In this document: one piece after another, positions 37,907 to 49,914 of the stretch
Layout of the letters: the number at the start of each line of letters is the position of its first letter
How positions within the stretch are numbered: position 1 is the stretch's first letter
DNA from: Limanda limanda
Taxonomy: Eukaryota > Chordata > Actinopteri > Pleuronectiformes > Pleuronectidae
NCBI RefSeq assembly: GCF_963576545.1
Contig: NC_083636.1
Coordinates: 4,282,856-4,346,855, forward strand
Length of the DNA: 64,000 nucleotides
Reading direction: 5' to 3'
The notes under the pieces: model-generated
What the model saw: the letters and a program-made list of their open reading frames with translations, nothing else
Databases searched by the model: none
What the model was told of the DNA's origin: nothing
Translations under genes and position numbers: made by a program

Positions 37907-38201
37907 AATTTGATCGTTTTGTGTCACTTTGTATTATCAGTTGTGTTCTGGTTGGTACAATATGGATCACGTGTTTTTTTCTTCCCCCTCCCCCTTCTAA
38001 ACAATCTATTTTTGAATATTTAAAAAAAGATCTACGTCGTTTAAAGTGAATCAGACGTACGAGGGAGTTCTAAGGACACCTGTCTGTGAAACTGAATTAG
38101 TCGGCAAATTGATTAAAACTATGTTTGCACTTTAAATCACAGGTTTCACGTTGAAACATATAGAATCTGTAACCGCAGGCTTCACGTGTGGTCAGTGTGT
38201 G

Positions 38202-38205
<4 letters not shown>

Positions 38206-38270
<65 letters not shown>
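38206..38270. repeat. (CA)n microsatellite
   Basis: Uninterrupted CA tract of about 65 bp. Confidence 0.97.
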
Positions 38271-38275
<5 letters not shown>

Positions 38276-41078
38276 ACACTGAGCCGTGCCATGTCTGTGG
38301 TCCAGGGCCTAGCGGTGTGGTACCATGTGAGCACAGCACTCAGTGGCATGGCTGTGGTAACCCTCACATAGTCTCACCCTCTCTGTGTCTGTTTCTCTTT
38401 CCCTCCTCTCTCTGTCTCGCTGTGTTTTCATTTTTTTTAACCCGACCACATTGTTATTCTTGCTCGTCTCCTCTCTTTTCCTCGTGCTGTCATCCCCTGT
38501 TTCCTGCATCCGGTTCTAACTCACAGTCCAGTTTATCTGCATTAACAGGAGCTTGCACATGTCCATCAGCTCTGTGTTCACTGGGTTATCTCCTCTGTCC
38601 TCGTCTCTGCACTACTCACATTTGATATGTTTCATGCCTGTGTTTAGTAGACGGCAATTAATGATATATACAGTGTTTGATGAAACACACACAACGTTGT
38701 GCATATTGTGTGTTTAGTCTTCGTTCCAGAAATAATGCAATGTTATAGTTTTCAACACTATCTTCATTTACTTAATTGTAATATAAAAAATAATAACAGC
38801 CGCTTATTTTAATTTAAGTTATTTACCATTTTATATAATTACACATGTCAGTGGGCTATTAGTGGTATTAGTCAATAAACCCATCAGCAACAATAAAATA
38901 TGTAAATAGCATTATGATTTAAATCTGTTTTTGTAGTTTAAATTAGTTTAAAATTGAATATACACAGATCTACCTCATCATTGAAATATATTTTGTTTTA
39001 AAATCTGTTTCAATGGTGTGGCTGATCAGTGTAAATCACCCAGTATTAGATATGGACTAAATGTATGCACTCACATTATTATATGAGAAACACGTGCACG
39101 TCTGCTTTTACTGAGATGCACGGTCTCTCCTGTTACCACAGACACACACACATGCACAAGCACACATACAGGCTAGCAGGCATTCTTGGATAAAGAGCTA
39201 TTTGTTTTAATGGCTGCAGGGAGGATGTCGACCCACCACCCATCGCGGCGCTGTGCTGACGGCCACAGTTCTCAGGCGTAGTGAGACGACTCTCAGCCGT
39301 TAAAAACTCCACGTTACAGACAAGCAGCTCGGATAAAACTGTGTGTTCGAGTCGCAGCTGGAGATCTGTCAGTCCGCACAAGACCCCGATAGGTTTATCC
39401 AAACATGATCCCGCGTCAGGTTTGTCCACAGTAATTTAAATATCAGAGAATATTGAGACATATCTCCACAGTCAAGTTGCTGTCAGCTACACAGGCTAAC
39501 GGCCCGGATGGAGGAAGTACTCACACTCTGCTGTGTGTTAGTTCAAATACACAGAATGATCGTCCAACACAAACAGCTTCGGCTCAGGTCACAAGTTAAT
39601 ATGGACAAGTTTTCTGATTATTAGAGCAGATTTAATTCATTTTTCTGTCCAAACACCTTTTGTGGTTGTTGGACGGGACAGAATAAATGAAAGATTATTC
39701 AACCACAGCCATGAGCTGGAGACTTGAATGCACGTGTTATTTTGAGAAAACCAACAAAACCAAATTTTCTTACTCAAGAACGCAAGGAGCGATCTTATAG
39801 AAATAGAAATAGAAACCAATCCTCGTTATTTCTCGGTATCTTTTCAAAATGTATTTCTGGGTAAGACTCCACCACCATCATCCTCCAGGGCAGCGTGGCT
39901 GGTTTTATGACCCATATAGTTTCTGGAAAGCGTATATGTATATATATTGGTTTCTATTTATAACAAGAATATGTGAGAGAAAATCAAGTTCAAAGATGTT
40001 TTACTCCACTTCCTCACAACTGGGCGGTTGCATCTCGGGTGAAGGCGCTCGGGGCAGAGGTCACCGAGGTTATCTTGTAAAGCTTTTTAAGACATGACCC
40101 TCCAGATAATATAGGGTCAGGACATTATCTGGACTTTCACACGTGGAGAAACGCAGCAGGAGGTCCAGAGCAACTGACTCGGACCCAAAGTGTCAACTTT
40201 ACAACTTGAGAGTTTTCAATCTTGAGATAATTCGAAAGTTGCAGGATTCTGACCCAATGTAATGGAATACTTTCATTTCAAAAGGTTGTATGGCATAAGC
40301 CAATGAAAGGGAAATAGATCAAGTTTTGATATGAAGATTTTGACAGATTCCCGTCTCCACTTGCTGCAGGACAAAAAGGCAAAATGGGATTTTGGGGGGT
40401 CTGCGAGTTTGATGAATAATCTTCCCGGTGCAGTTTCTGTGCACCGTGTTTTAATTAGCAGCATGAGATGCACACATGTGGCACATGGCGGCAGCTCGGT
40501 GTCCTACAGCCACACAAGAAGCACGAGCCGAGACACGCAGAAGAATCCTATTTCACAGAGAAATGAAGTCAAACGGAATTCTCCCACACGGACGTCGTGA
40601 TTCGGTCGTCGGTTAAAGTACACAAGGGAAAGGATTTGATCTGCGTAGCTGTGTGTATAACAGGAGAGAGAATCTAGTTACAAAAATAAATTCACTAAGG
40701 GCTTGGCTGGCAACACCCTGTTTATTCTATGGCAAATTCAATGAAAGGCCTTTTTCTGCCGTTACTCGACTCCCTCGGCTCCGTCTCTGCCAACATCTCA
40801 GTTCACTGCTCACTGGCATCGTCTCCTTCACTTCTCCACTTCCTCCCTTTGTACCTGCAGAGACATTTTTATCTTCTGATATTCTGCGAAAGCTTCTTTG
40901 CAATCATCGTTTCACTCTCACTTGTGTGTCTCGCTCGCTCGCTGTGTGTTGTGGCCGTGTACACACACATGTGTGTGCTCGCCCTGCAGTATGATTAGTG
41001 TGATTTATAGGGAAGCTGCAGACTGTGGAGAGACTCTGGTTTCAGCTTTGAAGTCCCGGCAACCACAGGACCTCTGGC

Positions 41079-41080
<2 letters not shown>

Positions 41081-41115
<35 letters not shown>

Positions 41116-41132
41116 CACACACACACACACAG
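41081..41132. repeat. (CA)n microsatellite
   Basis: CA tract with one CGGA break. Confidence 0.95.
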
Positions 41133-41292
41133 CCTGTGGATTATACACACACTCTCAGTTCCTGTGCCAGCATCTCAAAAGAGGGAGTCAGCACTGGGGG
41201 GAAATTTGACAGAGTAAGAGAAAGATGGTAAAGAGGAGTAAGGGAGAAAGGAGAAGATATAAAGACCTTAAAATAAGAGAAAATGGAGGGAG

Positions 41293-41312
41293 TGGGGGGG
41301 GGGGGGGGGGGT
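41293..41312. repeat. G-run
   Basis: About 18-20 consecutive G after GAGTG. It could form a G-quadruplex; the length is prone to sequencing error. Confidence 0.85.
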
Positions 41313-41940
41313 CCCGGCCCATAGAGGTAAAAGAAGCCCTTGTGTTTCAGCTCGCTTTATAAATTCAGTCTGGTTCATTCCAACTTGCCACTTGTTCCAC
41401 ATTCCCATACATGACATGCGAGTGTTCATACTGAATAAACTCAAGAATGACCAGGTACATTTATATCAGGAAATAAAATGATATGAAGACGAGTCAGACA
41501 CAAGTAAGATACAGTGTTTGAAATGAGGAAGAAATTACATGAGGGATTAAATGATGTGCAGATGTGTATGATGAGGATTGAAATACTGTGTAAGAAATAT
41601 ATAATGCAATATAAATGAGATGTGAGATGAATGATGGATCAGAAATATGGGATGAATTATAATATAATAGTAGGTTAGCGATTAAATGTGAGAAATGTGC
41701 TGCGTGTGATTTGAGATGATGTATAATCACATTATGAGGTTAATGTCTTGACTTGTAAAATCTTATAGTGTACCACAACCATAATTCAGTATAAAATAAA
41801 ACTTTCACAGAAGATGATTATGACGGTTTATCTTTTCTTTATTTTCAGTTTAAATCCTTATTATTCTACAAGGAAAAGCTTAAAATAATAAATGTTTGGA
41901 AATGTGATAATTTAATTAAACGAAAAACAAACTTATAAGA

Positions 41941-41942
<2 letters not shown>

Positions 41943-42001
<59 letters not shown>
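41943..42001. repeat. (GT)n microsatellite
   Basis: About 59 bp of pure GT. It is the inverted complement of the CA tract at 42135-42181, 130 bp away. Confidence 0.97.
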
Positions 42002-42004
<3 letters not shown>

Positions 42005-42134
42005 CTCTCCATGAAGCCATGTTCTGTTCTGGAAACAGAGGTTTGAGGGTTGCCTTAATAAATGGGTTACAAGGGAGGGAGCTTGTATGTTACTTAGTGG
42101 TGTGACATTCTCTGCAGCATGTTGAGAATGCCAG

Positions 42135-42181
42135 CACACACACACACACACAGACACACACACACACACAGACACACACAC
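42135..42181. repeat. (CA)n microsatellite with CAGA breaks
   Basis: CA tract interrupted twice by GA. Confidence 0.95.
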
Positions 42182-42507
42182 AGGAGCTGCTGTGCCTGCA
42201 CTTCAAAGTGGTGACATTTAGCACCCGACCTCAGCGAGGGGTCAACCACAGCAGATCACCCACCGTCAAAGCGGCGATGAGAGTGTCACTCATTCTCGTG
42301 CGAGCGTTAGAGTGAGTCAGAGCGAGGAGAGAGGGAAAGAGAGAGAGAGAGAGATGGAGCGAGGAGAGGGAAAGAGAGAGAGAGATGGAGCGAGCATATG
42401 TCTCTGTGTTTGTGTGTCGCGAGGTCAAACGAGCCTGTTGGCGCTTTCTCTCAATGGGTTTACCGACACTGTTTGAGACGAGTCAACGACCTTACCTGCT
42501 GCCGGAG

Positions 42508-42511
42508 ACAC

Positions 42512-42546
<35 letters not shown>

Positions 42547-42551
42547 CACAT
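42508..42551. repeat. (CA)n microsatellite
   Basis: CA tract with one AAAC break. Confidence 0.95.
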
Positions 42552-42684
42552 AGGCCTCGGGAATCGATCTTCATTTGCTGTTTATGTTATTTGAGACATT
42601 GGAGCAACAAGAAATAAGGTAAATAAACTGATGATTAAAGCACTTTTCTAGTCTTGATGAACACTTGAGCAGCACTTTCTCCAT

Positions 42685-42762
42685 CAGGGGGAATTCAGGG
42701 CTCAGCATCTTGCCCACATCACAAAGCACAGAGGAGCTGGGGATCGAACCACCGACTTTTCA
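42685..42762 (-). repeat. tRNA-derived SINE fragment
   Basis: Minus-strand GGTTCGATCCC B box followed by CAGCTCCTC, and further on GGCAAGATGCTGAGCCCTGA. It matches the tail type of the SINE at 25.9 kb. The A-box half is missing. Confidence 0.55.
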
Positions 42763-44255
42763 TTTATTGGCAAATAAACCATTACTTTATGGGTAAACAT
42801 CCCATTTTCATACTGGTCCAAGTTGTAAGATATTACACAATATATAAAAACAAAGTTGTGTCCCAGGGTCCACGTTCTTTTCGGGATAGTCATCGAAATC
42901 AGATGATCTGGTTTAAAGATGGATTTTCTTACTTGCACCGACAGCTTCTCCCGCTCCGCCCATTGCATCATTAGCTAAATGGCGTTATCGTGGGTGTGCA
43001 ATGAATCCTGGGAAAGGTGGATCCACCCGTTGGAGCCTTTTGTTGCTTGGGAGTGGACGGACATGTGTTGGCCCGTGTTTGAAGGAGCTTTGGAAATAAC
43101 AACCCAGTTCCACTGATGATGCAACGAGTCTTCAAATGCTGCTTCAGAGGGACGTGACCCACAGTTTGTTGCATTACTGATTCCCTGAAAATCGAAGCTT
43201 CAACCTTTTCCAAAACAAGACGGCGTTCTGTTGAGGTCAGAATGTGTGTTCTCAACAGATGAGTGAAAATACAGTAAACGTAATCGCAGTGGAATGCATC
43301 GTTATGCAACAAAAAAACCCAGAGTCCTTCATTGGAAGTGAGTCATCTGGAATTGGCAAGTTCCCGATCGTGTGTTTCTCCGCTCTGATGTCATTGGCTT
43401 TTTAAGGCTACGTTTTCCTGAGAAGAATCTAAAGGTGCAACTGAAATGAGCCAAAAGTCGAAGCCAAAAATGGGCTTAAAAACAGACCCAGCTTTTGTTT
43501 CCACTGAAATTCAGAAACGAGATTGTTGTGTAGAGTGGTTGTCGCTTCCCATCTGTCAGGTGTGTTGTTCTGAAAGCTTTCAAATCAGCGTTCGCCCTCA
43601 CTACAGATTTTAAACTGGGTTACTCTTTGGATTTGACTTGTGTGAAATCGAAGGGGATGAGGCTGCTAGAGACTGATTAGGAAATCAGAACGGACACAAT
43701 TGCAGCAGCTCAGAAACTGAATCTTGCACATCTGGATAAAAAAGGCCCCGGCTGCCCCCCCGAGACCCAGAGCTAACTCTTGCTATCACAGAGGTTTGTT
43801 TGATTAGAGGCGACGTGTTTGGGACGAGCGCCTGAGCTGAACATCCGTTTGACCCAAACAATTCTGGGATGACGACAATAATAGATTTATGTGTTTCCGA
43901 TGTAATTATTTACAGAGGAAAACCCCTGTTTACTGCCATGTGTCAGCTTCTGCGTGTGCAATTGTTTATTTGGATTGTGAATGTTTTTGGAACCTCGCTG
44001 CCTGTCTGTGTGCGAGTGTGTTGTACGTAGGGTTGCGAAGGGGCGGAAAGTTTCCGGAAACTTTCCACGGGAATATTAAGCTCGGGAATTTTGGGAATTT
44101 TGAAAAAAAAACAACTATGCAAATTAAACGCTGGGCAATAAAAACATCATTCAAAACTCTATTGTAAAGATGTATGGAATGCAGCACACGATGCACGTTG
44201 AGTTTCATCCCTCCACTGTGCATTCTTCCATCACAAGCACAGATAACTCCCAGCA

Positions 44256-44303
44256 TCCTTCACTCTACAGCAGGGCTATTGAGGCCTGCTGTAGAGTGAA
44301 GGA
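44256..44303. repeat. perfect 19-bp inverted repeat with 10-nt loop
   Basis: TCCTTCACTCTACAGCAGG (44256-44274) is exactly complementary to 44285-44303. It is a strong hairpin inside the hAT element. Confidence 0.95.
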
Positions 44304-44520
44304 CTAGTCAGGTAAGTTTCAATGATATTACTGGGGAAAATATATTAGCATGCTGATTGAGGATTGTTCATTTGTTCATCTAGCCTATTTCCATTCATTT
44401 ATCCATCAATTGTAAAATATTTTTACAGACGATTCCAATTGTTTGGCTAACTATTTATATCTCTGGCTTTGCATTAGTGTTTTTTTTACAAACTTTTTTC
44501 TCATCTTATTCTACAGAACA

Positions 44521-44727
44521 ATGCCACGTGCACTCTCTCATGTGTGGAGACATTTCACCCCATCCAATGTAGAAGGAAAGGCTGTGTACATTTGCAAATA
44601 CTGTGCAAAGACCTATGTTAAGAATGACACAACGATGCAGAAGCATATAGTCAAGTGCCCAAAGTTTCCTCAGGGCTCAAATCAGCCTATGACACAACAA
44701 AATGTTTATATTTATGTCTGTATATGA
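44521..44727 (+). CDS. BED-type zinc-finger exon inside the hAT element
   Basis: The 68-residue frame starts MPRALSHVWRHFTP and carries CKYCAKTYVKND-x-MQKHIVKC, a Cys-x2-Cys ... His-x3-Cys arrangement of a BED finger. BED fingers form the DNA-binding N-terminus of many hAT transposases. A splice acceptor (TTATTCTACAG) lies four bases before the ATG, so this looks like one exon of the parental transposase. The following catalytic domain is absent, so any product would be a DNA-binding fragment only. Confidence 0.65.
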   Translation: MPRALSHVWRHFTPSNVEGKAVYICKYCAKTYVKNDTTMQKHIVKCPKFPQGSNQPMTQQNVYIYVCI

Positions 44728-45162
44728 CAAGGTAAATACAGTTAGTATAAATTACCAACAACATTTCCAGTTTATTCCTGTTAATTCCCGTTAATTCCCA
44801 TGGAAAGTTTCCAGCTTTGAATATTCCCGGAATTTTGCAACCCTAGTTGTACGTAAATGTTTGTCAATGGGGGAGTATATGTGTATTTATAGTATAGTCG
44901 CAGAAACCACCAAGCTGTTTATGTCACTAACGTATTTTAAAACCATCTGATGATGACTATTACAGAAACTGTATTTTACATTTAAATTGGGACACATATT
45001 TATGGTTTGTAAAAGGAATTTAAAAGAGTTACAGTCCTGAAATGCAGAAAATGTCCAGAAAATTGGTGCAGACATTTTCTTGAGCTTACCTCTAATGTAC
45101 GAAGAACCCAGGAAGAGATTTTCCGAATCAGATGCGCTGCAGCAATCACGTGTTCAAGCCCC

Positions 45163-45668
45163 TTAACCCCTTGTAGATGAATGTTGCGAATTTGCCTCAA
45201 ACCCCATTCCGGTCTTTTTATCCCACTAATGCCTGATGGTGCAAATACTACACATACCATGAAGGTATTGGAAGTACTCTGCTGCCATCTATTGGTCGGA
45301 GTGGAAAATAGATACTAGCCCCTTGGTACTGTGCAGCAAAGTTATTTTGAGATATTAAGCTGTATTTGAAATACTGTGATGATGGAACAGCAATGATTGT
45401 ACAGAAACATATGTTGTTATTCAATTTCAAGCAAAAGCAGCATCAGTATAATAATCTACATACCAGAGACTGGAAAATTTGTTAAATTACGGTTATGCCC
45501 CATTAGGCTTAATGTCGCTAATTTGCCTCATACCTAAATTTTATATCTATTGTATATGCTATATTGAAATCAACAATCTCCACTTAATTTAGCATCTGTA
45601 TGACAGCCAAAAATACAAATAATATTTTTTTTATATATTGGAAATTAATTCAGGCAGTAAGGGGTTAA
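45163..45668. mobile_element. piggyBac-like MITE bounded by TTAA
   Basis: TTAA at 45163-45166 is followed by CCCCTTG, and AAGGGG is followed by TTAA at 45665-45668. TTAA target sites and short C/G-rich inverted ends are typical of piggyBac elements. AATTTGCCTCA words recur in both halves (near 45190 and 45515). No transposase is present. The ends are short, so the assignment is moderate. Confidence 0.45.
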
Positions 45669-48600
45669 ATGTCATTGTCTCAAGTTGACAACCTCGTATA
45701 CATCTAGGTTACGTCTGTTTCATCCTTACAGATTAGTATTACCCACTGACTGTTTTCCTTCCGTGTACTCACACCGACATTTTACTTCGGTTCTGGCAGG
45801 AAAAGTGTTCTGTGCATGTCTGAAAGCAGTTTTATGGAAATACATCAGAAGTTATATAACATCACAGCCTTTTGCAGTGATGTGACGTGTTTAAAAATAA
45901 CAAACTAACGAATAATAGGCGTCCAGGGTGTGAAGGTCGAGGGGAATCGAAAAGGAGCAGAGGTTGTAAAAATGGTAGAAAAAGTGAATAAATGTGACAA
46001 CGATTAACAGAGAGGATTTGGACGGCGACGCACATGTGTGTGCACGGACTCGAAAGCTGAGTCAAACTAAGAGATCCTGTAAAAACACGGGTCTCTGCCA
46101 AAGTAAACACAAAGGAACTGATCAGGGAGGAAAAGAGAAGATGTGGCCACTTTTTTCTGCTCTTTGAAAACATTGACTCACTGGAACCTCGGCAGCCCCC
46201 CCGACAGCGATCCCCACTGCACATCCAGGCCCCGAGGAAAGATCCCTTTCATCCCTTTATTGTGTTACTTCTCGGGCCATGTTTGTTTTAACTGGAGTTT
46301 TATGTATGAACCACAATTTTTTACGATGATATTTAATTCATTTTACACTCGTCGGGCTAATTTGGGAAACAAACAAGGACGCGGTCTCTGTAAAACGAGT
46401 AATTGGGAGAGTTGTCGGGAGATGAAATGGAAAAAGATACGCGAGTGCACCATGTTTAGATTTTTCCAGCTGTTTGAGGGTCTGTTTTTTCCATTTGGAA
46501 ATTAGAACGTCTTTGCACAGGTTTGTGTTTCACATGAGGTTCAGAAATACGATTCCCTGAAGCTAAGGGGAAGTAAGGAGCCAGCAGAAAAAAGTTAAAC
46601 ACCGAGTTCAACCAGAGCTGATGAAGACACAGTCGTTTAGTCTGAGACCTCCTCTTTAGCTGGAAACTGTAAATAAACAAATACTAAATATTCAATAAAC
46701 GTTTTTTAAATAAATCAAAGTAAATCTTTACTAATATTTGATCTTTGACACGTCTTAAGTCAAATAAATGAACTTACAGCATTGCCTCTATGATGCTTCG
46801 GATTGGATGCAAGTGGATCCCCTGCCCAACATGTCTGTCTGGTTTTTAACTGCAGAACCAGGAAGCCCTAAACAGGAAGTAGATAAACAGGAAGTGACGT
46901 CAACATGTGACCCAAATGCACAAATGGTAGTAATCTTTCTTTTTTAACTTAAAATAGGCACAAACTAATTATTTAAAGAAATATGAACGCCTTGAGGGCA
47001 ACACAATAGGATCTTAGAAGATATTCGTAAAGATTTATTGGTATTAGACTATTAGCAAACATTGGGGATCACATATTGCACATCTCAAAGTCAGACACGC
47101 TCAGAACAACGGGAAAATCTCTGGAGCGTTCCGGCAAGGGGCGGAGCCTGAGGAGAGCGTGACGGAGGAAGGACATGACGCCTATGTCTCTTCATTTTCA
47201 TCAAGAGATATCTGTATTCATTATGTTTCTTTCAGATCTGGTGTTACGAACGTCATCAATGCTCAAAGTGAATCTTCCAGATTATCTCCTGCTGGCAGGA
47301 TAAACTCTGCAGAATGTCCAGATCATTTCAGGAGATTATCCGGAGTTCAGTGCATGTTTGAAAGCAGCTTTAGTGAGAAGGTTCCATCACATCCACATCC
47401 GACCCGGGGAGGCAACATGACCTCAGGAATGTTAACACCAGCTCCTAATGAGCTTTCCATATTACACAAGCAAATAGTATATTCTAGTTTGACTCTCAAA
47501 CTTTATTTATCTAAAATATACTTCAGATTATTTCCCTGTAAAAACAAAGACCCAAAGACAAAGTCAGACCTTTTTGTTGAACTATCCCTTTAAGGAGGAC
47601 CAGAATTATGAAAAAGGTGTAAATAATAATATGAATCATGATTGAATTCCATTAAGCTGCTTCACTTTCGGTCCTGCTGTTGACTTAGTATCACATGATC
47701 AACTCTTACTGGAACCAACGGATCACTGATGTGAATAATCCCCGTTCGGAGCTTTAACACCTGCAACATGAAGGATGATTTGTGCTTCAAGAGGTAAAAT
47801 CACATTTCTATCTGCTGGACTCATTGTTTTGATGCAGAGGTGAAGTCACAGTCTTGTGCTGTGTGTTCTGGCAGCGAAGCTTCAATCTTCATGGTTCAGT
47901 CTGAGGTCAGGAGGAAAACGTCGTGTTCCCTTCTGTCAAAGTCATTGTCTCTCCCTGCTACAAGCTCCGAGCTTGTCTCCCCATATCTCACTTCTATCCG
48001 TCCTAAAGATCTTCATCATAAAACAAATGTGTCCGCACAGATTTCTACAGACGGTTCTGCCGAAACGATTTCTGTTTTGTATTCCACACAAGGTCACCAG
48101 TTTGCTCAACGAGTCCTTAATGGCCATGTCACCGGTCCCGGCTCTCAGATACAACTAAACACTTTTACACGTTGGACGGAAGCTCTGTTCGTTCACTTTT
48201 CGTCTAAAGGTGATGTCATAGGTCGCTGAATTACACTGAGGTTCATTTGCTTCACTTTGCTTGTGCAGCGCAGGCACCAGCCAATCGAATCACGTCCATT
48301 CAAACAGCTGGTGAACGCATTGTGTTCCGTCGGTTTTAGAAAACGGTCAATGAATATTTTTCCACACAATTATATGTGGTTTGTTATTTGTAAGTTGTTC
48401 AAGCTCAGCTCAGGTTCAGATGTATAGCAACACCACCGCCAACTAGTGTTTCGATTGTGCAACTGCAGAAGAACGAAGACACACAAAAAGGCTTTGAGTC
48501 CATGTGAAGATGAACGAGGGAAGGGTTACACAAACACAAATGTATCACTGGTCAAACTTTAAAGTTAAACCCACCTCGCCCCAGGAAGAGGATGTTTTAT

Positions 48601-49618
48601 CCCTCACTATATTATCAGAAATTAGAATGATCACCAAGACAACTATAAATGTTCTAAATGAAATGTACAACATGTGTAAAGTGTGTCCCGTTCAGGCTAA
48701 GGCTCATTAATAATAATTAAATCTGCTTCTCTGCAGCTGGAACACAAATATTTTCACCACATTCTTCGTGAATGAGCCGCGATGAACTGGCAACGGAAAA
48801 GAAACACGGGAGGAGAAACTGTCATAAAGCTTTAGTTTCTATGAGTCATTCACGATTTGAACTGTTACTTAATGAATAAACATGAACTGCTCTTGCTGCC
48901 ATTTTCTATTTGTGATTGATTCTGATCAATCTGGGTATAAACTTCCACTGAGGAGACACCAGAGAACCTCTTCACTCCCACATGTGTTTTTTCATATCTC
49001 AATTAATATCCAGGTAACAGGCCTGAAGGACAAACGCTCTGTCAGAAGTTACCAACTGGGTAGAATCATGACAGTGTTGTGTATTTTGTGTCCTCACATT
49101 AACTCAGACTAATCTTTTATTCAAGGTCTCTCATCCCGACGCCTCGGTGGAACCAAGCAACCCGAGACGATGACGATAGTAGAGCGAAGATAACAACACC
49201 CATGATCCCAAACGGCTTCATCACGTTTAGTTGCAAATTCCACTTTTATACAACATTATTCATTTTGCAGTCCCACTCTCTGTTGTCTCTATTTTCCAGG
49301 TTCCCAGCATCATTACTTGGACTCTGCAGTTTTATCATAAGTGATGTGATTCATGGCCATAAATGTGAAACTAAGACCCAACTTGTAATAAACCCATAAT
49401 TCGCCTGTAAATCATCAACCATACGACATTAAAACAATATGACTTCACTCTTCCTGCTGCTGGGTAATATAACACTGAGACATAATTAAACTGATGCCGA
49501 GTCACGTGAGGGACGGAGAGATCGGGGGGGAAGAAGCATGAGGTCGGCCGCCGAGCGGAAAACCAGGGATTTGGAAACATGATTTCCTGTGGAAAGAGTG
49601 ATGTCATGATGGCCTGTC

Positions 49619-49622
<4 letters not shown>
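45669..49622. other. intergenic stretch, no gene recognised
   Basis: Open frames at 47159-47593 and 47840-48229 overlap frames on the other strand or have no recognisable motif, so they are left uncalled. No strong repeats were seen apart from unique-looking sequence. Confidence 0.5.

Positions 49623-49676
<54 letters not shown>
49623..49676. repeat. (CA)n microsatellite at left edge of 2.2-kb duplication
   Basis: CA tract immediately before copy A; the same junction sequence follows the CA tract at 51824-51873. Confidence 0.97.
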
Positions 49677-49677
<1 letters not shown>

Positions 49678-49849
49678 GGCTGTGTAAATCACATTTCTCT
49701 TGCAGTCACTGTTAATGTCGTTAACACTGTCAATGTCAACTGGTTTTTACTGCAGCAGCCGTGGAACAAAGTCTTCGAGCACATTTCATCGGAGACTCAT
49801 GAATCAGCAGCAAAGTCTCTTCATTCTTATTCATTTATATCAAATTCAC

Positions 49850-49914
<65 letters not shown>

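Larger units (their letters stand above)
34896..44027. other. intergenic stretch rich in simple repeats, no gene recognised
   Basis: There are no supportable exons over about 9 kb. It contains CA/GT tracts (35.70, 35.85, 38.2, 41.1, 41.95, 42.14 and 42.5 kb), C- and G-runs (35.86, 37.0 and 41.3 kb), a TGTACGAT word cluster (37.83-37.91 kb) and a SINE fragment (42.69 kb). Confidence 0.5.
44028..44845. mobile_element. non-autonomous hAT-type transposon with 8-bp target duplication
   Basis: The element begins TAGGGTTGCGAA and ends TTGCAACCCTA. It is flanked on both sides by GTTGTACG (44020-44027 and 44846-44853). An 8-bp duplication with terminal inverted repeats is the hallmark of hAT elements. 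Subterminal regions carry repeated GGAAAGTTTCC and GGGAATTTT words. Only one exon-like coding piece remains (a BED finger), so it cannot encode a full transposase. The intact duplication suggests a fairly recent insertion. Confidence 0.9.

Noticed and set aside
47840..48229. 129-codon open frame
   Set aside because: It overlaps an open frame on the opposite strand, lacks any domain and has no splice partners.
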